A stretch of DNA of 64,000 nucleotides from assembly GCA_028671895.1 (NCBI GenBank), contig CM053798.1, positions 12,615,501 through 12,679,500 on the forward strand, in the 5' to 3' direction. The notes below the pieces were generated by a model. The model was given only the letters and a program-made list of their open reading frames with translations. It made no database searches and was not told where the DNA came from. This DNA comes from Oenanthe sinensis (Eukaryota; Streptophyta; Magnoliopsida; Apiales; Apiaceae). A program made the position numbers and the translations under genes. Below, piece by piece: positions 45,235 through 57,332 of the stretch (the first letter of the stretch is position 1; every line of letters starts with the position of its first letter).

Positions 45235-46015
45235 CCTCATACTCGAGTACCTATCTCAGCAGCCAACATTCTACATTTATCATCGGCAGCAAAATTTGCT
45301 AATACACTAACAGCACGCTCCTGCAACATGAAATCAAGTGTGAAAATCTTTACCTATATATATATATGCAAGCCATAGTTATCATATTTGATATAGCTTA
45401 TAGTTCTTGGCACAAGGCGCAAGTGAACATTAATTATTCGAATGTAAGCTATAATGCAAAATGAGAATCTACATACAATAATTGCATCACCACCAGTCGG
45501 CCACTTGAGGAAATATTAGGTCACTATAATCAGAAGTTCAGACAACCTTGCTATGGAAACAAAAAATAAGCAACTGTGATTTCTTCAGCGGAAAGATTCT
45601 ACAATACTGTTGAAGCATCTTCAGACCGATATAAACATAGATCTTGCTAAATTTTCAATCATACGGATTCCTCCATCTTCTGCTATAGCTTTCGTGACCT
45701 CAAGATTCACAGGCAAGTTTGATATTGCCAACACAGCACATAATATCAAGTTAACAAATATTTTCACCTTTGCTAAAGAAACTAACAATGCAACACCTTG
45801 GTTGAGGCTATCAGCATGATCAAAACCAGAGAAACAAAATAAGATAATCAGCATGTAATGACACCCTTTTTTTGCGATACTTAAATGTCCTATCTTTAAT
45901 AAGCCTTTGATTCTCCACAATGGACGGCTGCAACTGCCATAATCAGTAAAGATACGCAATTCATTCAAACCGATATCTCGAACTATTCCAATCTCTGTAT
46001 TGGCTTCAATCTGTT
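45235..46015 (-). pseudogene. ARABIDILLO-like armadillo-repeat pseudogene
   Basis: On the minus strand, blocks appear in the order of ARABIDILLO F-box/armadillo proteins: FDHADSLNQGVALLVSLAK (about 45835-45780), ISNLPVNLEVTKAIAEDGGI and MIENLARSM (45725-45635), SEDASTVL.NLSAEEI after a frameshift (about 45630-45590), KWPTGGDAII (about 45510-45480), then, after TTGCAG, ERAVSVLANFAADDKCRMLAAE (about 45325-45260). ARABIDILLO proteins promote lateral root development in Arabidopsis. Stops, shifts and missing helices show a dead copy. The first 40 residues of the 115-codon open piece could not be matched. Confidence 0.6.
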
Positions 46016-46019
46016 CATT

Positions 46020-47244
46020 AAAAGACAGAAGTAGTCAGCAGCACTATATTGTGCATGTTTTTATGCTTTCTGCAATACTTAGAAGTGAAAGGGAGAGGGA
46101 GGATCCACTCCAACCAAGTCATAATCTCATTCAGGTTCCAGTCTACATAATTGCAATTCCTTAAATAGAGAATACATTTCTGCAATACTTGAAATTTATC
46201 AGTTTTTATAATTACATAGGAACCTTAAATTCCTTGGAACTATGTTAATATTTTAGAATATCCTGGATTCTCAAAAGTATGTGTTTGGTTTATCATTAGG
46301 TAACTTCAAGTCACATACTTATTTTTTTTTTTAGATTATTTATCAATTTTGAAAAACTCTTGTTTTTAACGATAACAGTAATGATATTAATATAAGGATA
46401 TATACAAAAAAAATTATTATAAACTATTATACAAATCACATATATAAAGTTATAAAAATAAATATTTAAAGTTTTTATATAAAAAATTCATTAATTTCAT
46501 TTTTAATGACAACAATAATCTATTGATACAAAAATAAATATACAAAAATAAATAGAAAAATAATTAAAAACTATATGAAAGATGGTACAATATATACAAA
46601 ATTAGAAATATAAATGTCTAAATTTTTTATTTAAATAAGTATATTTATTATAAAGTATTATAAAAGATAAATAAAAGAATTATAAAATATTATAAAAATA
46701 AACAAAATTTCAACTAAAAAGACTACAAATTTGCAATATAAAAAATATATATTTATATCCAAAATCAAAATCCTAAAAATATTGTTTAAGAAACCCAATT
46801 TCAAGAATTAAATCAAAAGAAAATTTAAACTTTTGGTAATTAACCATGAAGAAGAAATAAAAATTATCTAATTAAAAAGAGAACATATAACTATAAATAT
46901 AAAATAAAATAGTTTACAGTTATATAACTTCCAGGCAAGAGATTTTCCAACCCAACAATTGCCAATTAACTTCAAATTCTCTATACTAACAACATAATCA
47001 ACAACAACTATTTTTTGCATATTAATAGAATCAAGGTCTTCTCCTCGGTGTCTAACAACCAGGAATATTTAGGGGTAATGTAAAAAATATAGGCCTAAAC
47101 TTTTTGATCAATTTCAAATATTAATACAAAGTTATCTAGTCAAATAGACAATTGCTTTGATGAAACAAATATGTTGAAAATAAAAGAATAATACACTAAT
47201 TTGTAAATGTATGATATACATTAATGCAATAAATATTAAGAATA
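46020..47244. other. AT-rich region without features
   Basis: 46330-46900 is extremely AT-rich with runs such as ATAAATATACAAAAATAAAT. No gene, RNA or transposon end is visible. Confidence 0.5.
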
Positions 47245-47399
47245 TTACCTTTAGCATGACCACAATTGAGTCTTTCGTGTCAAATCTTTATGGAGCATTT
47301 TCTTCATTATTTACTGTAAGATTTAACATATGAATTAAAATAATAATAATAATAACATGGTAGCTGACTTCTCAAATAAATCTTTTCGAAATTATTAGA

Positions 47400-47640
47400 A
47401 ATTGGCTTAATAGTAAAGGAGTTATTAACAAACTTGACATGGTGATGAACATACTTAAAAAGCTTGGAAGCCTTATCAACAGAATGACCATACTTGTAAA
47501 TCTTAGATTTAGGAAAGAGAGCACGTTGAAGCCAGATATATCTTTTCCAAAGCCAATCCCCAATAGAGTGTTGGATACTATTAGGAGAGCTAACATCAGC
47601 TATTCCGGTGCCCATTTGTTTATCATTTGAACGGTGAGCA
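47400..47640 (-). pseudogene. Small unknown ORF, copy 1
   Basis: The frame contains GIADVSSPNSIQHSIGDWLWKR and KASKLFKYVHHHVKFVNNSF, matching copy 2 at 57595-57996 and a remnant near 60660-60960. Copy 1 lacks the upstream part because of a stop. The family is unknown to me. It is also open to question whether it is a protein at all. Confidence 0.4.
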
Positions 47641-47786
47641 TGTGGCTTCTTGTATGGAGCACAATTTTGAGACAGAGATTCATCCAGGTGGATCGAAGCA
47701 GAGTTACCAACAATATGCTGAATCGCACATTGTTGTGAATCATCTCATGAGCTACTTACAGATTCCATAAAAGGGCTTATAATATA

Positions 47787-48038
47787 CTCCCTCCGTCCCA
47801 CCCAATTGTTATCACTTTTTTTTCACTTTCTGGCACGCATTTTAAGGTGGATTTTAAGGATAGTTCCATAACTTATTTTTAAAATTTTCTTTTTTTGTAT
47901 AAAAATAGGATTGTTCTATTTTTATACAAAAAAGGAAAATTTCAAAAATAAATTATGAAACTATCCTTAAAATTCATCTTAAAATGCGTGCCAGACACCC
48001 CATTTTGAAATGATAACAACTCAACGGGACGGAGGGAG
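47787..48038. mobile_element. Stowaway-like MITE 1, 252 bp, TSD TA
   Basis: CTCCCTCCGTCCC at one end and GGGACGGAGGGAG at the other, near-palindromic along the whole length, flanked by TA. No coding capacity. Absent from the partner duplication near 58000. Confidence 0.9.
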
Positions 48039-48391
48039 TACTTAATTAAGCTTTAACTAAAGAAGTGAAAAACTGGGGAGAGGGACAGAGAGAGGCATGT
48101 TTAAAAGTGGTAGAGGAGAGAGTGATAACAATAGAGGTGAGTAGCGGCAGACTATATAAAGATATTTAGGGTTTTTCTAATCAATCACAGCCGTTGATTT
48201 CATTTAATCTATTGGTTGATATCTTAGTTCTCAGTTGAGAGAGTGGTAGCAATAGAGGTGAGCAGCGGCGGATTATACGAAGATATTTAGGTTTTTCTTG
48301 TCAATCACAACCGTTGATTTCATTTAATCTATTACCTCGATCATATTATAGTTCTCTGGCAGGAACCAAGCCTGTTTATATTTATATAATA

Positions 48392-48643
48392 CTCCCTCCG
48401 TCCCGGCCAGTTGTTATCATTTCAAAATGGGGTGTCTGGCACGCATTTTAAGGTGAATTTTAAGGATAGTTCCATAATTTATTTTTGAAATTTTCCTTTT
48501 TTGTATAAATATAGAACAATCCTATTTTTATACAAAAAAAGAATTTTTTAAAAATAAGTTATGGAACTATTCTTAAAATCCACCTTAAAATGCGTGCCAG
48601 AAAGTGAAAAAAAAGTGATAACAATTGGTTGGGACAGAGGGAG
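48392..48643. mobile_element. Stowaway-like MITE 2, 252 bp, TSD TA
   Basis: Same family and same length as MITE 1, inserted in the opposite orientation about 350 bp away. The partner duplication at about 58345 shows the empty site (TATATAATTTTTTATATTT). Confidence 0.9.
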
Positions 48644-49424
48644 TATTTTATATTTAAATTGACAATATCAAAGTATTTTATATTCTATGTCTATATTAAA
48701 TTATCTAGTGTAACTAATCAGACAAGTTGAATGCTTCTTATTTGTTTAAACTTTAAATAAATAGTAGTATTTGCATATGTATACTTTACCACATTATAAT
48801 TATATGAAAGTGTGAAGCATGTCACATGTGTACATGGTATACATTACTTATATACCTAGAATAGAGAAGGGAGACATAAAATCTTCAAGACAATCTTATT
48901 ATATTTTCTCCGTACATTGTCGGAATAATAGTTTTTGGGATATATAGACACACACACATTCAAATGTAGTAACAATAGTGTCTCTACATGGATACAAATA
49001 AAGAGAAAAGGTGAAATTTAATAACACACAAACTGTTCATACGATTCACATCTAGAATAGTTCAAAAAGTTTATGCAGTGCTCATTTGCAGCAACTCCAA
49101 AAGTCTACATGTTACTTATCTTATTGTATTCATATTTGTTTAGATTATATTAATATATGCTAGAGATAGTATACAAGAGAGAATAAGTCAGGTCGGGCTA
49201 GTGTTAGGTGCCCAACTCATAATTAAATGATCATGTATATAAGGTTTCTTTTTCTCTAATTAAGAAATTTCCTCGATGAACAAATTTTTGATAATATTAA
49301 TTAGTAATTCAAAGACATGAAAGCAACATTTTATTACCTTTTCAAAATAATTTACCAGAGTGTGTTATAGCCTTCAGCCTGCATACTACCTCCTGTAAAC
49401 AGAATCATTTTAACCATTAGGGGT

Positions 49425-49468
49425 TCGATGTAAGTTGGGTGTTGAGCCGCCTTAACTTTATAGAACAT
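49425..49468 (+). pseudogene. FB4: exon-3 fragment, 5' piece
   Basis: GGTTCGATGTAAGTTGGGTG and what follows (reading LDVSWVLSRLNFIEHL) match FB3 exon 3 near 42208. It is cut at 49469 by Copia-E; the other piece resumes at 55264. No upstream exons precede it here. Confidence 0.75.
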
Positions 49469-49781
49469 CTTGTGTGTTTTCTAAATGGATCAGGTGCACA
49501 AACTTTGGAGCATAGTGTCACTCTTTCTCTCTGCAACAAATCTCTGCCACCTCTCTATCATGGACAAAAAGACAAACACTATCATTTCTTACGTTTATGT
49601 TTTATCAACTTCTGTGAGAGTATATCAGTATTTTACTTACCGTTTATGTCTATAAGAGACTGATGCATTGTACTGAATATTTCAGATATTGTTATTAATT
49701 TGGATCAATAATATAGTTGTCTTCCTCCACAAGTATATATCTTTTTCTAGCTGTCTTGATCAAACATTCTATCTGTCAACA
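49469..49781 (+). repeat. Copia-E 5' LTR
   Basis: Matches 54939-55263 almost base for base, from TCTTGTGTGTTTTCTAAATG to CTATCTGTCAACA, and is followed directly by the primer-binding site. Confidence 0.85.
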
Positions 49782-49906
49782 TGGTATCACAGCCAGCAAT
49801 ACAGCTCTAGTAGCGGTTTAGATTACAGTTCTATATTTGCTTTTCTTCCAAATCATATCTCACATAAACCTTATTTTATCTGCAAATATCTGTTCTACCT
49901 TAAATC

Positions 49907-50700
49907 ATGACTACTAGAGGAAGATTCAGTTTTGCAGATATGCAGAACCCGTTATTTTTACATCCATCTGATGGTCCAATGTCAATATATATATGTCGAA
50001 AAGCTACAAGGAGCAGCAGACTACAGGACATGGAGGCGACCTCTGGAGATTCAGCTCTCTTCAAAGAGAAAAATGGGGTTTGTGAATGGAACTGTGTAAA
50101 GAAATACTACTGATGAGACTCAAGGTATTCAATGGGATACTTGCAATGATCTGGTAATCTCTTGGCTTCATAATAATGTCCGTGAGAGTATTAAAAATTC
50201 CATCTTGTTCATTAACACTGCACATGAAATATGGAAGCACTTAGAATCTAGATTTCTTTTGAGTAATGGATCTAGAAAATATAAGCTTACTAAAGAGTTG
50301 TTTGGGTTAAAATAAAACAAACTCAAAGTCACTTAGTATTATACAAAGATGAACAGCTTGTGGGAGGAGATTGATTCAATGAATATGCTTCATGTAGTTA
50401 CTACAGTTGCTGAAGATGTCTCTACTCTTTTAAAAGCAATAGATACTATAAACTCAGAATGCAAGTTATTTCAGTTTTTAAATGGGCTTGATGATGTGTA
50501 TATACTCCCATTAGAAGTCAACTGTTGATGCAAGCACCTTTGTCTGCAATGTTCAGTAAATCTGAACCAAATAGATCTGCAGCTATATGCACAGCCTGTG
50601 GTGGTAAGGGTCACCTCAAAGAAAAATGTTGGTCTGCTGTTGGTTATCCCAAATGGCACAGTAAATTCAAGAAACCTTTGCAGCCTCAAAGATCAGGAAC
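49907..50700 (+). pseudogene. gag: Copia-E gag, frameshifted
   Basis: Starts MTTRGRFSFADMQNPLFLHP, the standard start of UBN2_3-type copia gag proteins. Shifts occur near 49995 and 50110, and the frame is picked up piecewise (QWDTCNDLVISWL; EIWKHLESRFLL; SLWEEIDSMNML). It ends with the CCHC knuckle CTACGGKGHLKEKC at about 50588-50629. Several stops: inactive. Confidence 0.8.
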
Positions 50701-51237
50701 AGGGCATTCGAAGTGGCAAGGTCCCCCAGGTCTGCAAATGCAGCCACACATTCTAGCCAAGTTGCTGACTCTTCAGAAGTTATATTCACAGCTCAACAGT
50801 TAGATCATTTGCTTAAGCTCATTCCTGCAACTTCTGTACAACAATTGAAAGGCCCAAATAGTGATAAAGTATTGGAACAGTCTTTCTCTGGAATGGTGAC
50901 CTGCAACATGTCTGCAATGGATACTAAATCTTGGATTGTTGATTCTGGTGCAAGTTATCACATGACAGCTCAGTTGGAGACTTTAATGAATGTCAAAAAG
51001 GCTACACCTAATTTGACAATCAAATTGCCAACAGGAGATGCAACAGTTATCACTCATTTTGGCGTACACCTTGATAATAACTTAATATTGTCTAATATGT
51101 TGTATGTCCCAATGTTTAAACAGAACCTGCTTTCTATACACAAGTTAGCAGCTAGCAACAACTGTGTCATTCACTTTCATCCTTCAAGTTGCACACAATT
51201 GTGGATAATGCAACTCAAGTTGTTATAGCCATAGGAA

Positions 51238-52050
51238 TGAAAATTTCTACAACAGTTTGAATGAGTGAAATTTCAAGAGGCTGAGTTGAAGACTTAAAGG
51301 AATGAAAATGGAGTTTTATATCAAACAAACCACCCATCTAATAAAAAAATATCAAGTAGCTACCTCATCTCCACAACGACTCATTTAAGCCACTAAACTG
51401 TTAAAATATATCATTTTAGTAACTTTTTAAAAAAAAATTAACGATTATGCCTTGAAAAATATAAGAATGAACCCTAATATATAAGAATGAACCCTAATAT
51501 TCAAGTATAATACAAGTTTGATATAAATACTTGACACTTCATCACAATTTTAACCTTAATTGTTAAATTTTTTTTAAAAAAAATAATGAAGTGATATATT
51601 TTGACACTTTAGTGGCTTAAACAAGTCGTCGTGGAGATTGGGTAGATACTTGATATTTTTTTGTGAGATGTGTGACTAGTTTGATATAAAACCCAATGAA
51701 AATGAGCGTTCATTGGATTATCTGTGCATCCTAGTAGAACTAAAACTCACATGCTACATGAAAATACATGTTTTATTGCAGGTTATGGTTCTTCTGTCCT
51801 CTTAATACTACAGAACTAATATTGGAATAATACTAAAACTCACATATATGAAATGCTTATACTTGTTCTATCATTTTTATTTTTTTATTTAAGGCGGTTT
51901 TCTAACCAAAACTGAACCGATTATAACCGAACCGAAGATTTTGAAACCGAAACCGAACCGTCGGTTGCGATTTTCAATTTTAAAAACCAAAGATATGTGG
52001 TTTCGATTTCGATTTTAGCATAAAACCGAACTGATCCGCGCTCTCCCCTA
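51238..52050. mobile_element. Insertion in Copia-E pol, hAT-like right end, TSD about 7 bp
   Basis: ATAGGAA occurs before (51231-51237) and after (52051-52057) this block, and joining the flanks restores a continuous pol frame (ATQVVIAIG / GTVHNGLYYLK). The right end, ..CTCTCCCCTA with AACCGAA-rich subterminal repeats, is typical of plant hAT elements (TAGGGG in reverse). The left end does not pair well, so the class is tentative. Confidence 0.55.
51310..51694. mobile_element. MULE-type MITE, 385 bp, 9-bp TSD AATGAAAAT
   Basis: Long terminal inverted repeats of about 90 bp: left GAGTTTTATATCAAACAAAC.., right reading TTTTATATCAAACTAGTCAC in reverse complement, both with ATATCAAGTA and CTCCACRACGACT inside. 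AATGAAAAT directly flanks both ends (51301-51309, 51695-51703). A half copy with the same arm is at about 60078-60170. Confidence 0.85.
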
Positions 52051-54911
52051 ATAGGAACTGTTCACAATGGATTATACTATTTGAAGCAGCAGCATCAAGG
52101 GGAGTCATCTACAACTTGGCGAAATGTTTCTACAGCTACTTCAAATACACCAGTGTTTGATCTATGGCACCATAGATTGGGGCATGCACCATTGTCAAAG
52201 CTGAAGCATATCCCTTCTCTGGAAAATCTACAGAACACTCCTAAACAGGTTTGTCTAACCTGCCCAATGTCAAAATTCTCTAAGTTGCCAAATGATTTGA
52301 GTAATTCTCTAGCTACTATTCCTTTTGAATTAGTTCATACCAATACATGGGGTCCCTACAAAGTCCAAATTAGAGGAAAATATAAATACTTTCTTACTCT
52401 ATTTGATGACCACTCTAGAATGACATGGCTGTATTCGTTAGAACACAAATAAGATTTTCTTCATACCCTGCAAACTTTCAGTAATTATGTTGGCACTCAC
52501 TTTAAATTCTCCATACAACACATTAGAACTGATAATGCTCCGGAATTCTCCACTGCTGAAAGCAAGCTGTTCTATGCTACAAATGGAATTACTCATCAAA
52601 CCACATGTGCTTACAGACCAAAACAGAACTCTAGAGTTGAGAGAAAACATAGGTCCATACTGGAAATTGCTAGATGCTTGAGATTTCAATTTGGATTGCC
52701 TCTGTCTTTTTGGGGTGATTGTGTCATGTCTGCAGTGCATATCCTACATAGACTACCTACTAAAACCCTCAATAACAACATTCCATGTCAACTACTTTAC
52801 AACAAAACCGTAGATTATGACACCTTTCGAGTGTTTGGTTGTTTAGCTTTTTTGCAGCCAATCCCTCTCCCTCATCAGATAAATTTGATGCCAGAGGAAT
52901 ACCTTGTGTTCATTTGGGGTATCCATCCACCAAAAAGGGTTACAAATTAGTAAACCTCACAATTACTAAAACTCACTAATAACGAAACTTTTGTGTCAAG
53001 ATATGTGACCTTCCATTAAACAATATTTCCCTTAAATACAAATGCTAAACAGCCATACATGCACCCTGTACCTACTGTTATGACTATGCCCAAGGTAGCA
53101 CCTGCAGCATATGATGATGAAATCATTAACTCTGAACCTATAGAACCCTCTCAATCTCAACTTCACACCTCAAATGCTTCACCTCCTCCACTGAGAAGAT
53201 CCAGTAGACACCATAAACCACCATCTTGGCTGCAGTCATATGAAGTTCCTCATGCTGCTCATACTTCTCAAGTAATAGATATCTCTGTTGGAGCTCAATT
53301 CACTTGTTTATTGGCTACCTTAACTCAAAGTGAAGATCCAATAAGCTATAGTAAGGAAGTGCAGCAACAACATTGGGTGGAAGCCATGAACACTGAATTG
53401 TCTGCATTGGAAGAAAATAATACATGAGAAATTGTTTCTCTCCCACCTGGCAAAAAGGTCATTGGATGAAAGTGGTTGTTCAAAACTAAGAACAAGCCTG
53501 ATGGAGGTGTAGACCGATTCAAGTCAAGGTTGGTTATACTTGGATGCAAACAGGTGTATGGCATTGACTATGAGCAAACTTTTGCTCTAGTGGCTAAGCT
53601 AACAACTATAAGAACTCTATTGGTTGTTGTAGCAATTCAAGCTAGAGTGGCATACTATTCAAATGGATGTCACCAATGCATTTTTGCATGGTGACCTGGA
53701 AGAAGGTGTTTACATGAAGCGGCCTCAAGGGTATACACACTATGGAGAGAGAAGTTTTCTGAACAAACCAAAGTCAGATGATGTTGCCCTGGTGTGCAAA
53801 CTCTTAAAAGCATTATACGGCCTTAAGCAGGCCCCAAGACAGTGGTTTAGCAAAACACTACAATCAATGGGTTATGTGCAATCAAAAACGGATTATAGTC
53901 TGTTTTCAAAGACTGACTCAGGCAACATTACATTGGTTCTTGTCTATGTAGACGATATTTAAATTTCTGGCAATTCTATCTCAGAAATTCAACTGCTTAA
54001 AAATATTTTATCCTCTATATTTCACATGAAAGATTTGGGGGACGTCAACCACTTTCTAGGTCTTGAAATTACCATATCTGCAGCTGGCTTTTTTGTATCA
54101 CAGCAGAAATACACCATGGACCTTCTAAAGGAATTTGGCCTACTCAATTCCATCCCCTCAAAATACTAATGGATACTCATCTGAAGTTAACACCCTCAAA
54201 AGGTGATCCCCTATTGGATCCTACTCCTTATCAACGACTCATAGGTAAATTGATTTATCTAACAGTGACAAGACCTGATATCACATTTTCTGTTCATACC
54301 TTGAGTCAGTATATGCAACAACCCGCAACAACTCACATGCAGGCCACGAAAAAGGTTCTAAGATATCTGAGTGGTAATCCTGGCCAAGGCATACTGCTAA
54401 CCTCTACATCTGCTGCCACTTTACATGCTTATTGTGATAGTGACTGGGCCAACTGTCCAGTTACTAGGAAATCTACCTCTGGCTTTTGTTTGTTGTTGGG
54501 AAATTCACCTGATCCTGGAAAGCCAAAAAGCAAGCTATTGTAGCCAGGTTAACTGCTGAAGTAGAATACAGAGCCATGGTCTTGACTGCTTGTGAAATCA
54601 CCTGGCTCACATCCAATCTCAAAGACATGGGTCTGCACAACATCTCACCAGCAATAATACACTGTGACAACATAGCTGCTCCGTCTATTGCTGCAAATCC
54701 AGTCCATCATGAGAGGACTAAACACATAGAAGTTGATTGTCACTTCATTAGAGATAAAATTGCCTCTGGAGATATTCAAACTACTCATGTTCCATCCCAG
54801 CATCAAGTTGCAGTTATCTTAACCAAACCATTATCAGTCAAGCAACACTATCACCTTCTAGCCAAGCTTGGAGCAACGACTTCATCCCCTGCTCAGCTTG
54901 AGGGGGAGTAA

Positions 54912-55263
54912 TGCAGCAAAGGGGTTTCTACACATTTGTCTTGTGTGTTTTCTAAATGGATCAGGTGCACAAACTTTGGAACATAGTGTCACTCTCTCTC
55001 TGCAACAAATCTCTGCCACCTGTCTATCATGGACCTCAAGACAAACACTATCATTTCTTACCGTTTATGTTTTATTCAATTCTTTGAGGGTATATCAGTA
55101 TTTTACTTACTAGTTTGTTAGCAGCTCTTGTCTACTAGAGACTGATGCATTGTACTGAATATTTCAGATATGGTTATGAATTTGGAGCAATAATATAGTT
55201 GTCTTCCTCCACAAGAATATATCTTTTTCTAGCTGTCTTGATCAAACATTCTATCTGTCAACA
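54912..55263 (+). repeat. Copia-E 3' LTR
   Basis: Begins TGCAGCAAAGGGG after the purine tract and ends CTGTCAACA before FB4 exon sequence AAAGTAAACTACAAG. About 30 bp longer at its start than the 5' LTR. Confidence 0.8.
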
Positions 55264-55477
55264 AAAGTAAACTACAAGATTTGCAGGGTCATGTACGGAT
55301 GATGTCAAACTTAAACTACAAGATCTGCATGCTATTGTTGATGATCCCAAAATTAAATTGCAAGCTCTGCGGACTCTTCGCATAAAGAAGTTGATGGAAA
55401 TTGAGAAAGCTTTTGGAACTATGGGTACTAAGCTTGTTGTTGGTTGTATTGGAGATGATCTATTGTCTAGCCCTTAA
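55264..55477 (+). pseudogene. FB4: exon-3 fragment, 3' piece
   Basis: Resumes at the FB3 sequence KSKLQ..LQ coiled coil and ends with KKLMEIEKAFGTMGTKL and LLSSP plus TAA, as FB3 does. Frameshifted between, and separated by about 5.8 kb of Copia-E from its 5' piece; about 60 bp of exon at the junction is lost. Confidence 0.75.
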
Positions 55478-56235
55478 CTTTGGTTTCATTGGAGATGTTC
55501 TACTGTCTAATCAACTTTCATAAATTGTTGTTTGAGAGTTTTTTGGATGGTTATATATGTTGTCTAGTATTGAAGTATTTAGTACTTTTGAGATATCATT
55601 GCTTGTTGCCTTTGTGTGAAACTGTTCTTGGTGTTTGGTTTCAACTGTCTGTTATGAATATGTTTAAATGGTTGTTGGGTATTTTCAGAGGAACTTCTAG
55701 CAAAACTTACTATTATGTTAATTTCTAGCAAATTACAATGTGGTTTTGCTTCTTTACCCATAAAGAATCAGTACCTTGATTTGGGAAATAAGGTTGTTTC
55801 TATTGATATTGATATTGTTATTATTATTACCAGTTATATACCTGTGTGATACATGTGTTTATTTAATTTTTAGAGAATTAATTGTTAGTAATATGTGCTA
55901 TATTAATGTATTTCGTATATTTTGTTTTTAAAAATTTATCCATGCAATTTTAATTTATGATTAATTTTTTGTATAATTTTGGGATATGAAAAGCTTAATC
56001 AGATATAAAATAGTATGCTATATCTCAGAGAGCTAAAGCCCCGTCTAGAATCTGTTACAGTATCTCAAAAATCAGTATCTCGGTAATAGATTTGCGTTTA
56101 CCTGTGTTTACATAACAAAATTATGTGGAACTGGGGAAACAAAGGATTACTAAAGTTTATTTAACCTATGCACCTGGTTAAATATGTTTTGGGTTTAAAA
56201 TTGAACATGCCATGGTTGGAAAATTTTGTATATTA
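55440..56235. repeat. Duplicated F-box 3' flank (partner 58930-59790)
   Basis: Colinear with 58930-59790: GATCTACTGTCTAGCCCTTA, a T-rich 3' region, (ATT)n runs and the phrase AACATGCCATGGTTGGAAAA. Part of a tandem arrangement in which F-box fragments and flanks alternate. No gene. Confidence 0.75.
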
Positions 56236-57332
56236 AATATACAAAATCTTACGATATCTTCAGCCTTTACACCCGACTATTTCATATCTTGTCCTCGTCA
56301 ATTGTTGGACCTGAATATAAGGACCAGCTCCAGCCACTATGATAATGGTCGTGGTAACACTGTAGTTTTGGCACAAAAACTCTGCAATTTCACTTCTTTT
56401 GGTATCTTTACAACCACGTTTGTAGTTCCTGAATTAGAGAATGTAAATATAAGGTTACGGGGTTGGTTGTGTAGCATGGAAGTCTATTAGAAAAATCCTC
56501 ATCATCGGTTAATAAATATGCTTTGAGGACTTGGTAGTGCCTAAAATCTTACTTTTAACTTGGAGAGCATTGAGGTAAGTTTATATACTTTTTTCATATA
56601 ATAGTATTGGAAATGTCTTTATATCCTTGTCTATTCAGAATTAGTATTTTTTTATTTGATTATTTAAATTGAGGTTATATATTTAAGAATGTAGTTCATA
56701 TGTTATTTGTCGTGGACCTCAACCACAATTTTTTCCTGTGTCTATATTGTGCTCAATCTTGTTGGAATTTATTATATTTTTTGTAGGCACTCAATGAGAT
56801 TTCCAGCCTTTTTGTATGTTCACCAACGAGATATAAAGAATCAAATATGTGCACCATTTCATATGTGGATTTACATCATAAAATGCCTGAAACATGTTTG
56901 ACTTGCCTGCCTGCCTTGAGAACTCTCTGTCTTTAAGATTGGGACCTATCAATATCATCTTTCTTTTTTAGTTTGCCTCATTTAACAACTCTCCATCTGT
57001 GTTGGTGTAGAGAAGTGCCCCAAAAAATTTGGAAGTTCTCAGCTTTAAGAAGTCTACAACTAGATAATGTAGAATTTCCCATAAATATAAGTGACATATT
57101 ATCTTCACTTGTCAATCTACAAAGTCCCACATTATACTTGACAAGGCGGAACATGGAACAACATGATTCCATATCTTGTCCTCAATTGCTGAATCTGTAT
57201 ATCGAGATCCAGTGGTATGCTTCTAGTTATCTAGTCAATTACCTTAGCATGGCGGCAATTGAGTCTTCAGTGACAAATCTTTATGGAGCATTTTCTTCAC
57301 TGTTTACTGCAAGATTTAAACATATGAATTAA
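56236..57332 (+). pseudogene. FB5: partial F-box/LRR pseudogene (exon 1 end, exon 2, second LRR tail)
   Basis: Exon 1 homology starts inside the LRR region (NLTISSAFTPDYFISCPRQL) and runs to the donor GAG/GTAAGT at 56574; exon 2 resumes at 56787 (ALNEISSLFV) but breaks off after about 45 bases. A more diverged LRR tail follows (56973-57332: LTTLHLCWCREVPQKIWKF to NYLSMAAIESS), probably from another family member. It keeps CAA where FB3 has TAA, but has its own stops (CTATTAG at 56486). No F-box: dead. Confidence 0.78.

Larger units (their letters stand above)
47245..49238. repeat. Segmental duplication copy 1 (partner 57225-58898)
   Basis: Colinear with 57225-58898: it starts inside an F-box LRR tail (ATTGAGTCTTTCGTGTC), passes an (AAT)n run, the small minus-strand ORF, two GACTATATAAAGATATTTAG repeats (48150, 48275) and a CACACACA stretch, and ends at GTTAGGTGCCCAACTC..GATCATGTAT. 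Two MITEs are present only in this copy. Confidence 0.85.
50713..54911 (+). pseudogene. pol: Copia-E pol, multiple stops, interrupted by a DNA transposon
   Basis: Blocks in order: protease IVDSGASYHMT (about 50930-50970); after the insert at 51238-52050, GAG-pre-integrase WHHRLGHAPLSKLKHIPS (about 52165); integrase core with LTLFDDHSRMTW and NGITHQTTCAYRPKQN (52390-52640); RT with TKNKPDGGVDRFKSRLV, the MDVTNAFLHGDLEEGVY block (53663) and LVYVDDI (53935-53960); RNase H with YCDSDWANCP (54430) and TKHIEVDCHFIRDKI (54720). Stops and shifts near 52450, 53425, 53960 and 54165 make it inactive. Confidence 0.88.
49469..55263 (+). mobile_element. Copia-E: decayed Ty1/Copia with short LTRs, inserted in FB4
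   Basis: 5' LTR 49469-49781, primer-binding site TGGTATCACAGCC (49782-49794, initiator-Met type), broken gag and pol, purine tract GAGGGGGAGTAATG and 3' LTR to 55263. The short LTRs and a UBN2_3-type gag suggest the Ale/Ivana side of Copia; lineage is uncertain. The 5' LTR lacks about 30 bp present in the 3' LTR, and about 60 bp of the host exon is missing at the junction, so no TSD remains. Confidence 0.85.

Noticed and set aside
54473..54673. Minus-strand ORF in the Copia-E RNase H region
   Set aside because: Shadow of the plus-strand pol frame.
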